The position numbers were made by a program, and so were the translations under genes. Shown piece by piece: positions 57,764 through 64,000 of a DNA stretch of 64,000 nucleotides. The notes beneath the pieces are model-generated. The model was not told the DNA's origin. It did not search any database and was given only the letters and a program-made list of their open reading frames with translations. Source of the DNA: Microlunatus speluncae (lineage in GTDB: Bacteria > Actinomycetota > Actinomycetes > Propionibacteriales > Propionibacteriaceae); NCBI RefSeq assembly GCF_009299835.1, contig NZ_VKCZ01000008.1, positions 62,001 through 126,000 of the forward strand, read 5' to 3'. Positions within the stretch are counted from its first letter, which is position 1, and each line of letters begins with the position of its first letter.

Positions 57764-58077
57764 GCGACCGGCACATCTTCCTCCGGGCCGAACAGCCGGA
57801 CCGCACCGCCGGAGGCGAAGTTGGCCACGTCCGCCCAGGCCGCCTCACCCTCCTCGGAGGTGAGGATCGCTTCCAGGTCGGCACGGGTCTCGGCGTAGAG
57901 CTCGGCCGCGTAGTAGAACTCCGGCGGTGTGCCGTCCGGGGCCGGCTCGAACTTGGTCACGGTCCACCGGGTCAGGCCTCGCATCCCTTTGGCGATCGGG
58001 ATGTGGGTCTCGTTGTAGTACCGGTCGAAGTCCGGCGGCGAATCGGGCGTCCGGTAGAGCACGACGAGCTTGTACAT
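57760..58077 (-). CDS. EthD family protein
   Basis: A 105-residue dimeric alpha/beta-barrel (ferredoxin-like) protein of the EthD family: KLVVLYRTPDSPPDFDRYYNETHIPIAKGM at the start, with the HIP motif typical of EthD, and AELYAETRADLEAIL. ATG 58077 has AGAGAGG. It overlaps the Gfo/Idh/MocA gene, so the pair probably acts together in sugar or ether catabolism; the role is not known. Confidence 0.88.
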   Translation of the reverse strand: MYKLVVLYRTPDSPPDFDRYYNETHIPIAKGMRGLTRWTVTKFEPAPDGTPPEFYYAAELYAETRADLEAILTSEEGEAAWADVANFASGGAVRLFGPEEDVPVA

Positions 58078-58133
58078 GATCGGCCTCTCTGTTCTGCGGT
58101 TGATCAACGATCTCAGGTCGCCCCCGAGGCCGG

Positions 58134-58454
58134 CTACGGAACCCCGATCAGGCGCAGCCCGGCCGCCACCGCGGCGGCGGCGGTCACGGTGATCACGAAC
58201 GGTGCCCGGCGCCAGGCCAGCACCCCCGCGACGACGACCCCGATCGGCCGGGCGAAGCCGGCGAAGTGCTGCCCCTCCGCTACGGACGTGGTCGCCACCA
58301 CGGCCAGCAACAGGACCACGGTCGAGGTGTCGATCAACTCCCGGATCCGTTCCGGTACGTCGATCCGATGGGCCAGCAACGGGCCGGCCAGCCGGAACGC
58401 GTAGGTGCCGACGGCGAGCGCCAAGGCGGCGATGATCAAGGTCAGCGAATTCAC
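58134..58454 (-). CDS. azlD: AzlD family branched-chain amino acid exporter subunit
   Basis: A 106-residue membrane protein with about four hydrophobic segments and the AzlD opening LIIAALALAVGTYAFRLAGPLL. It works with AzlC to export branched-chain amino acids or analogues. It overlaps azlC by 4 bases (ATGA) and ends the operon. Confidence 0.88.
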   Translation of the reverse strand: MNSLTLIIAALALAVGTYAFRLAGPLLAHRIDVPERIRELIDTSTVVLLLAVVATTSVAEGQHFAGFARPIGVVVAGVLAWRRAPFVITVTAAAAVAAGLRLIGVP

Positions 58455-59134
58455 CTGCGCGCCTTCCGAACGGCGGGAATGATCATGGTGAGCAGACCGG
58501 TCAGGGCGACCAGGACCGGCAGGCCGGGCGGCAGGAACGGCGTGCCGACGAGTGCGATCAGACAGCCGACGCCCGCCGCTCGCCGTACCCCCGGCCGCTT
58601 CAGCGCCGGTACGGCCACGGCCAGCAGCACCGCTGGAAACATCGCGTCCAGGCCCAGTTGCTCCGGCGCGGCGACCAGGCCGCCGAGCAGCCCGCCGAGC
58701 ACGGCACCGCCGGGCCAGCAGATCAGTACGCCCAACCCACAGAGCCAGAACACCGCGCGACGCCGCTCCGGGTCGGTCTGACCAAGAGCCAGCGCGACCG
58801 ACTCGTCGTTCATCAGATGGCTGCCCAACAACCGGCGCCAGCCGATGCCGACGGTGTCGGCGACGGACAGGCCGAACGGCAGGTGTCGGGCATTGACCAG
58901 CAGGCCGGCCGCCACGGCCGCCACCGGACCACCACCGGCGGCGAGGATGCCGACGAACAGGAACTCGGCCGACCCCGCCAGCACGGTGACCGAGAGCAGG
59001 GCCGGCACCCAGAGGTCGAAGCCGGAGCCGACCGCGATCGCCCCGTACGACACCGCCACCAGCGCCACCGCGGCACAGACCACGGCGACATCGCGGACCA
59101 TCCCTCGATCAGCCGTTCGCCATATCGAACGCAT
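58451..59134 (-). CDS. azlC: AzlC family branched-chain amino acid exporter subunit
   Basis: The 227-residue protein (216 from the next ATG) has six or more hydrophobic segments and the AzlC pattern GSAEFLFVGILA and LLVNARHLPFGLSV. It pairs with AzlD. The start is uncertain: ATG 59134 is given, but ATG 59101 has GAGGG before it and would leave the operator at 59114-59131 outside the gene. It is divergent from the XRE-cupin regulator, with which it shares two matched operators, a layout common for azlCD. Confidence 0.88.
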   Translation of the reverse strand: MRSIWRTADRGMVRDVAVVCAAVALVAVSYGAIAVGSGFDLWVPALLSVTVLAGSAEFLFVGILAAGGGPVAAVAAGLLVNARHLPFGLSVADTVGIGWRRLLGSHLMNDESVALALGQTDPERRRAVFWLCGLGVLICWPGGAVLGGLLGGLVAAPEQLGLDAMFPAVLLAVAVPALKRPGVRRAAGVGCLIALVGTPFLPPGLPVLVALTGLLTMIIPAVRKARR

Positions 59135-59178
59135 GTAGTCTACGGTGAACGCACCATGGTCGTTCGTCAAATCGAACG
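59114..59178. promoter_or_regulatory. Two matched operators between azlC and the XRE-cupin regulator
   Basis: CGTTCG-N6-CGAACG occurs twice, at 59114-59131 and 59161-59178, with centres 47 bp apart (about 4.5 helix turns). The second sits just upstream of a TACGAT -10 candidate of the regulator gene. The pair probably lets one repressor control both directions. Confidence 0.75.
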
Positions 59179-59205
59179 ATCGTACGATGAGACGATCGGA
59201 GCTGC

Positions 59206-59784
59206 ATGACCGAGGACCGGCCGGCCCGCACCCGGGCACCGCTGGACGTGATCGCCGCATCACTGCGGGCCGAGCGCCGGCGGACCGGCCTGTCGCTGGG
59301 CGAGGTCGCCCGCAAGGCCGGGATCGCCAAGTCCACGCTGTCGCAGCTCGAGTCCGGCTCCGGAAACCCGAGCGTGGAAACCCTGTGGGCCCTGAGCACC
59401 GCGCTCGATGTGCCGATCGCGCACCTGGTCCAACCACAGCGGGCGCCGATCCGGCTGATCCGGGCCGGCGAGGGGCCGGCGGTCGCCTCGGACCGGGCCG
59501 ATTACGTCGCCACCCTGCTCGCCGCCAGCCCGCCGTCGGCCCGCCGCGACATCTTCCTGGTCACCGCTCAGCCCGGCTCCGCCCGCGACTCCGACCCGCA
59601 CCTGCCGGGCGTGGTCGAGCACGTGATCATGAGCTCCGGGCGGGCCGAGGTCGGCCCGGCCGACGAACCGGTCGAGCTCGCGCCAGGCGACTATCTGTCC
59701 TATCCGGGCGATGTCGCCCACGTCTTCCGGGCGCTCGAACCGAACACCGCCGCCGTGCTGGTCTCGGAACACACCCGCGCCTGA
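59206..59784 (+). CDS. XRE family regulator with cupin domain
   Basis: The 192-residue regulator has an XRE helix-turn-helix (LSLGEVARKAGIAKSTLSQLESGSGNPSVETLWALS) and a C-terminal cupin (VEHVIMSSGRAEVG, LAPGDYLSYPGDVAHVFRAL). Such proteins sense amino acids or metals and control exporters. ATG 59206 has CGGAG upstream. Control of azlCD through the two CGTTCG-N6-CGAACG sites is strongly suggested by position. Confidence 0.92.
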   Translation: MTEDRPARTRAPLDVIAASLRAERRRTGLSLGEVARKAGIAKSTLSQLESGSGNPSVETLWALSTALDVPIAHLVQPQRAPIRLIRAGEGPAVASDRADYVATLLAASPPSARRDIFLVTAQPGSARDSDPHLPGVVEHVIMSSGRAEVGPADEPVELAPGDYLSYPGDVAHVFRALEPNTAAVLVSEHTRA

Positions 59785-59854
59785 CCGTCAATTATGACCA
59801 GTTGTTCATGGACTTCTGGTTGACCGAATACCCGTCTCCGGGTTTGGATTCGCT

Positions 59855-61438
59855 ATGCGAACCCAACCGGATCGACGACGATTCCTCGGCCTGGCCGGAG
59901 GCGGCGCCCTCGCGGTAGCCGTCAGCAGCCACCTCAGCGACCCCGGGCGCGCCTGGGCCGGCACGACCTTCCCCGACGACCCGTTCCGGCTCGGCGTCGC
60001 GTCGGGCGAACCGTTCTCCGACAGCGTCCTGATCTGGACCCGGCTCGCGCTGGACCCGGTCAGCCCGGACGGGACCGGCGGGATGCCCGACTCGGTCGTG
60101 CCGGTCGACTGGGAGGTCGCCGAGGACGAGCGGTTCGCCAAGATCGTGTCCCGCGGCACCGCCTCGGCCTCGCCGGCCCTCGGCCACTCGGTCCACGTCG
60201 AGGTGGCCGGCCTGCGCCCGGATCGCCGTTACTGGTACCGGTTCCGGGCCGGCGGTCAGCTCAGCCCGGTCGGCCGGACCCGGACCACGCCCGAGGCCTC
60301 GGCCGCGGTACGGGAGCTCAAGTTCGCCTTCGCCAGCTGCCAGAACTACCCCGAAGGTTTCTTCACCGCCTTCACCCACCTGGCCGCCGAGGATCTGGAC
60401 TTCATGGTCCACCTCGGCGACTACATCTATGAGGGCGGCGGGACGAGCACCATCGGTCGCGGCCACCTGCCGACGACGGAGGTCTTCTCGCTCGCCGACT
60501 ACCGGGTCCGGTTCGGTCAGTACAAGTCCGATCCCGAGCTGCAGTCGGCGCACGCGGCCTTTCCCTGGCTGGTCACCGTCGATGATCATGATGTGGAGAA
60601 CAACTGGGCCAGCAGCCACTCCCAGCCGGACAGCGAGCCGGACCAGGATCCGGCGGTGTTCCTGAAGCGCCGGGCCGACGCCTTCCAGGCGTTCTACGAG
60701 AACCAGCCGTTGCGACTGACGGCCAAGCCGGACGGGCCGGACATGCAGTTGTTCCGGCGGCTCCCGTACGGCCGGCTGGCCACCCTGCACATGGTCGACA
60801 CGCGGCAGTTCCGCGACGTCCAGCCGACCCTGCAGGAAGATCGCCACGACCCGGCCCGCACGATGCTCGGCACCGAGCAGGAGCGCTGGCTGCTGGACGG
60901 CTTCGGGCGATCCCGGAGTCGCTGGGACATCCTCGGCAATCAGGTGTTCATGTTTCAGGCCGACCACACCGAAGGGCCGGACACGCGCTACGGCCTCGAC
61001 CCGTGGGACGGCTACACCGCGGCCCGGCAACGGCTGTTCAACGCCGTCCATGATCGCCAGGTGGACAACTTCGTCGTGCTCACCGGTGACGCGCACCGCA
61101 GCACCGCCGCCGATCTCAAGATCAACTTCGACGACCCGGGCTCGGCCACGGTCGGGGCGGAGTTCCTCGGCACCTCGATCAGCTCCGGCCGCGACGGCAC
61201 CGCGATGGACAACCTGGGCCGGATCTGGCTGGCCGAGAACCCGCACCTGCGGTTCCACAACGCGCAGCGCGGCTACGCGACCTGCACCGTCACCCACCGG
61301 GAATGGCGGACCGATTACAAGATCGTGCCGTACGTGACCCGGCCGGACGCGCCGATCCAACTCGCCGCGAGCGTCTACGTCGAGGGCGGCGTGCCCGGCA
61401 TCCGCAACGTCGAGCCGGGGCCGATCGATCAGGCCTGA
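59855..61438 (+). CDS. Alkaline phosphatase D (PhoD) family protein
   Basis: The 527-residue metallophosphatase has a Tat-type signal (RRRFLGLAGGGALAVAV, cleavage near AWA, about residue 35), a PhoD N-terminal Ig-like domain (FRLGVASGEPFSDSVLIWTRL) and a metal-centre domain with MVHLGDYIYEGGG, VDDHDVENNW and LTGDAHRS. Such enzymes release phosphate from esters or phosphodiesters outside the cell with calcium and iron. Start ATG 59855 has weak spacing. It overlaps the convergent TetR gene by 10 bases. Confidence 0.92.
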   Translation: MRTQPDRRRFLGLAGGGALAVAVSSHLSDPGRAWAGTTFPDDPFRLGVASGEPFSDSVLIWTRLALDPVSPDGTGGMPDSVVPVDWEVAEDERFAKIVSRGTASASPALGHSVHVEVAGLRPDRRYWYRFRAGGQLSPVGRTRTTPEASAAVRELKFAFASCQNYPEGFFTAFTHLAAEDLDFMVHLGDYIYEGGGTSTIGRGHLPTTEVFSLADYRVRFGQYKSDPELQSAHAAFPWLVTVDDHDVENNWASSHSQPDSEPDQDPAVFLKRRADAFQAFYENQPLRLTAKPDGPDMQLFRRLPYGRLATLHMVDTRQFRDVQPTLQEDRHDPARTMLGTEQERWLLDGFGRSRSRWDILGNQVFMFQADHTEGPDTRYGLDPWDGYTAARQRLFNAVHDRQVDNFVVLTGDAHRSTAADLKINFDDPGSATVGAEFLGTSISSGRDGTAMDNLGRIWLAENPHLRFHNAQRGYATCTVTHREWRTDYKIVPYVTRPDAPIQLAASVYVEGGVPGIRNVEPGPIDQA

Positions 61439-62025
61439 GCAGCCGGAATGATCACCGGCACCCGGCTGAGCTCGGCCAGCAGGGTCCGGGCCACCGCGGC
61501 GTGCTCGACCGAACGATCACCGGCCCACCAACGGTCCCAGGCGAGGTGCCAGACCCCGAACGCGATCAACGCGGTCAGCGCCACCTCGGGCTCGGCCGGG
61601 TCCCGGCCCATCCGGTCGGCCAGCGCCGCGGCGAAGTCGTCGCGGCTGTGCGCCAGCAGGTCCCACAGCTTCGCCCGCGGTCCCGGTGTCCGGTCGACCA
61701 GTTCGCGCAGCCGGGCGAACCGGTCGAGATCGCCGAAGTCGGCGCCCGGGACCCCGATCACGACGGCGCCGAGCGACTCGGCCAGCGGCTCCTCCGCCGG
61801 CCGGCCACGCAGTGCCTCGCCCAGGGCCAGCCCGGCACGGAACGGTTCCAGCGCGATCAGATCCTTGCTCGGGAAGTAGCGATACAACGTGGTGGAGCCG
61901 ACCTCGGCCCGCTCGGCGATCTGCTCCATCGTGGTCTCATCGAACCCCTGGGTCAGGAACAGGTCGAGCGCCACCTCGGCGATGCGGTGGCGGTTCCGCT
62001 CCGCCTTCAGCTCCCGAAGTCCCAT
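61429..62025 (-). CDS. TetR family regulator
   Basis: This 198-residue regulator has a TetR helix-turn-helix (TTMEQIAERAEVGSTTLYRYFPSKDLIAL, residues about 30-58) and a long helical ligand domain with several Arg/Asp-rich helices. It is convergent with the PhoD-like gene and divergent from the TIM-barrel gene at 62140. Target and ligand are unknown. Confidence 0.9.
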   Translation of the reverse strand: MGLRELKAERNRHRIAEVALDLFLTQGFDETTMEQIAERAEVGSTTLYRYFPSKDLIALEPFRAGLALGEALRGRPAEEPLAESLGAVVIGVPGADFGDLDRFARLRELVDRTPGPRAKLWDLLAHSRDDFAAALADRMGRDPAEPEVALTALIAFGVWHLAWDRWWAGDRSVEHAAVARTLLAELSRVPVIIPAAQA

Positions 62026-62097
62026 GGCGAAATCCTAACGTCGGGCCCGATCGGGCTTGAAGCCTGACCGGGTACGACTTCATAATGGGCATCATTC

Positions 62098-62109
62098 CCG
62101 AAATTTCGG
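62098..62109. promoter_or_regulatory. Palindrome upstream of the TIM-barrel/GMC operon
   Basis: CCGAAATTTCGG is a perfect 12-bp palindrome in the gap between the TetR gene and the TIM-barrel gene. It is AT-rich for this genome and 30 bp before ATG 62140. It may bind the divergent TetR or a LacI-type protein. Confidence 0.5.
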
Positions 62110-62139
62110 ATCGCCGTCGATCACCGCGAGGGAGCACCC

Positions 62140-63087
62140 ATGTCGACCCTGTCCGTGTCCAGCTACAGCCTCCGCGAGCACCTGGGACCGCTGTCCTTCG
62201 ACTTCACCGACGGCGACGGCAACGAGGTGCACCTCGACCTGCCGAACGCCAAGGAGCTGGACCTGTCGGACTTCCCGGCGCGGGCTCGGAGCGAGTTCGG
62301 GGTGCAGGCGATCGAGACGGTCGCGTTCCAGTTCACCGGGCCCGACGACCCCGAACTGGACCGTTTTGCCGCCGCCCTGACCACCTCCGGCGTACGGCTG
62401 ATCAACGCCGCGATCGACCAGGGCGATCTCGCCGTCGAGCCGTCGCGGCGGGCCGATCAGCTGGCCCTGATCACCCCATGGATCGACCGGTTCGCCGCGA
62501 TGGGTTCGGCGTTCGTCCGGGTCAATCCCGGCTCCCCGTTCGGCCCGCATGCTGCCGGTGGGCCGTCCGCGCACCTGGTCGAGGCGTTGATCGAGCTCGG
62601 CGGCTACGCCCGGGATCGGGGCACCCGGCTGCTGGTGGAGAACCACGGCGGCCCGAGCAGCGACCCGGCCTGGCTGATCGCGCTGCTCGACGCCGTCGGC
62701 CGCGAGCAGCTCGGGCTGTTGCTCGACCTGGGCAACTTCGAGGTGCTCACCCAGCCGGTCATGGCGGCCCTGTTCGGCGGCGGCGAGGTCGACCTGCCGA
62801 CGCTGCTGGACGGTCTCGACCTGACCTCGCTGTACGACGACCTCGAGGCCCTGGCCGGCCGGGCCGAGCTGGCCCACGTCAAGGTGCACGACGTCGCCGC
62901 GGACGGGACGCTCCGCGCTGTTGATCTTGACCGATCCCTCGGCATCCTCGCCGCCCACGACTACCGCGGCCCGCTGACGATCGAGTACGAGGGCAACGGC
63001 GGCGACCCGTGGTGGAAGACCGGCCAGGTGGTCGACGCCGTCCGGGCCTTCGCCGCGCGGCCGGCGCCGGCGGCGGAAGGAGCATGA
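62140..63087 (+). CDS. Sugar phosphate isomerase/epimerase-type TIM barrel protein
   Basis: The 315-residue protein is an AP endonuclease family 2-type TIM barrel, as in sugar isomerases/epimerases. Metal ligands appear in order: Glu in LLVENHGG, Asp in LLLDLGNFE, His in VKVHDVA and Glu in LTIEYEG. It overlaps the GMC oxidoreductase by 4 bases (ATGA). In C-glycoside catabolic clusters of actinobacteria a TIM-barrel lyase/isomerase and a sugar 3-oxidase occur together, so a similar oxidised-sugar pathway is possible here; this is inference. Confidence 0.87.
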   Translation: MSTLSVSSYSLREHLGPLSFDFTDGDGNEVHLDLPNAKELDLSDFPARARSEFGVQAIETVAFQFTGPDDPELDRFAAALTTSGVRLINAAIDQGDLAVEPSRRADQLALITPWIDRFAAMGSAFVRVNPGSPFGPHAAGGPSAHLVEALIELGGYARDRGTRLLVENHGGPSSDPAWLIALLDAVGREQLGLLLDLGNFEVLTQPVMAALFGGGEVDLPTLLDGLDLTSLYDDLEALAGRAELAHVKVHDVAADGTLRAVDLDRSLGILAAHDYRGPLTIEYEGNGGDPWWKTGQVVDAVRAFAARPAPAAEGA

Positions 63088-64000
63088 TCATGTCCGACTC
63101 GTACGACGTCGTGATCATCGGCTCCGGTCCGGCCGGGGCGACCTACGCCCGCACCATCGGTGATGCCGTGCCCGGCGCCCGGATCCTGATGGTGGAGGTC
63201 GGTCCGGCGATCCCCGGCGGCCGCGGCGAGCACACCCAGAACCTGACCGAGCCGGAACGGATCGCGGCCCAGTTGCTGACCCAGGGGCCCGAGGCCGGGA
63301 TCGAGCGGGCGAAGGCGCTGGCCGGCATCGCCGACGGCTTCGACCCGAGCCTGGAGTTCCGGCAGACCATCCTGCCCGGCCTGTTCTTCCTCGATCCGCG
63401 GCCGCAGTTGGGGCCGGGTGAGGCCGGGCTGTCCGCCGCCAGCATGTCCAGCGGGGTCGGCGGCATGGGCATCCACTGGGGCACCTCCACGCCGCGCCCG
63501 CAGCAGTCGGAACGGATCCCGTTCCTGCCGGCCGCCGAGCTGGACACCGCCCTCACGCACGCCGAGCGGCTGCTCCGGGTCAGCACCTGGGCGACGCCGG
63601 GCGCCGGGCTGGGCGAGGCGATCCGGCGCGAACTGGTGGCCGAGTTCGACGGGCCCGGGCTGGCGCCGATCGGCTTCATGCCGCTCGCCATCCAGTGGCA
63701 GGACGGGCGGCCGCACTTCTCCGGCACCGGCACGATCCTCGGCGACCTGGAGCGGACCGCGCCCGGCTTCGAGTTGCGCGCGGAGACCTTGGCCCAGCGG
63801 GTGATCGTCGACGGCGGCCGGGCCACCGGGGTGGTGCTGCAGGACCGGCGCACCGAAGAGGTCACCGAGGTGCGGGCCGCGCACGTCGTGGTCTGCGCCG
63901 ACGGGCTGCGGACTCCGCAGGTCCTGTTCGCCTCGGGCGTCCGGCCGACCGCGCTCGGCCACTATCTCAACGAACACTTCCAGGTCGGCGCGTTCGGATT
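63084..64000 (+). CDS. GMC family FAD-dependent oxidoreductase (5' part)
   Basis: The first 305 residues are visible before the window ends. The N-terminus has the ADP-binding motif VVIIGSGPAGATYA, and SAASMSSGVGGMGIHWGTS resembles pyranose 2-oxidase and glycoside 3-oxidase FAD regions. VVCADGLRTPQVLFASGV is the second FAD motif. It likely oxidises a sugar or glycoside OH group. ATG 63084 overlaps the TIM-barrel stop; an ATG at 63090 is equally plausible (GGAAGGAG lies just before). Confidence 0.88.
   Translation, partial: MIMSDSYDVVIIGSGPAGATYARTIGDAVPGARILMVEVGPAIPGGRGEHTQNLTEPERIAAQLLTQGPEAGIERAKALAGIADGFDPSLEFRQTILPGLFFLDPRPQLGPGEAGLSAASMSSGVGGMGIHWGTSTPRPQQSERIPFLPAAELDTALTHAERLLRVSTWATPGAGLGEAIRRELVAEFDGPGLAPIGFMPLAIQWQDGRPHFSGTGTILGDLERTAPGFELRAETLAQRVIVDGGRATGVVLQDRRTEEVTEVRAAHVVVCADGLRTPQVLFASGVRPTALGHYLNEHFQVGAFG

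Overview
The window is high-GC DNA (roughly 70 percent by eye) with GTG starts, ATGA start/stop overlaps and actinobacterial housekeeping genes (smc, ftsY, ffh). Together with the sugar, aromatic and glycoside catabolism genes this suggests a soil actinomycete, possibly a Propionibacteriaceae member such as Microlunatus; the genus is inference. I see no phage, insertion sequence, CRISPR array, rRNA or standard tRNA. The backbone genes smc (48816-52391), ftsY (19073-20278) and ffh (5002-6579) all lie on the minus strand in the order smc, ftsY, ffh, but are separated by about 29 and 12 kb of catabolic, transport and regulatory genes.

Layout. 1-6.6 kb: start of a sugar ABC importer operon with a LacI-type operator, a secreted hydrolase fused to an ABC ATPase, an amidohydrolase and ffh. 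6.7-10.8 kb: two tandem Uma2 nucleases, an MFS exporter, and a DUF222/HNH gene with a LexA-type SOS box over its start codon. 10.9-18 kb: a complete oligopeptide (Opp/Dpp) ABC importer operon. 18.2-20.3 kb: a phosphotransferase and ftsY. 20.4-26.2 kb: a homoprotocatechuate (3,4-dihydroxyphenylacetate) meta-cleavage operon with a GntR/FCD regulator and a GTATAC-centred operator. 27.5-29.3 kb: a Ro60/Rsr gene directly preceded by a YrlA-like Y RNA with a circularly permuted tRNA-like module. 29.4-37 kb: transporter, DUF4185 protein, ThDP enzyme, IclR regulator, an HpaB-type hydroxylase and an IolB-like protein; HpaB would feed the ring-cleavage operon at 20-26 kb. 37-41.2 kb: three long imperfect-palindrome repeat elements bounded by REP-like termini, around an epoxide hydrolase and a GH51 arabinofuranosidase. 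41.2-48.8 kb: SDR/TetR pair with a 26-bp palindrome, a heterodimeric ABC exporter and a LacI regulator. 52.5-59.8 kb: GtrA, an orphan antitoxin-like gene, DUF4037, ZIP transporter, MOSC, Gfo/Idh/MocA plus EthD, and AzlCD with a divergent XRE-cupin regulator and two matched operators. 59.9-64 kb: PhoD-like phosphatase, TetR, and a TIM-barrel epimerase followed by a GMC oxidoreductase that runs off the window.

The most interesting items are the Ro60/Y RNA pair, the palindromic REP-bounded element family (with REP copies also read in frame inside two catabolic genes), the hydrolase-ABC ATPase fusion, the SOS-boxed DUF222 nuclease, and an SDR whose active-site Lys is Asn.
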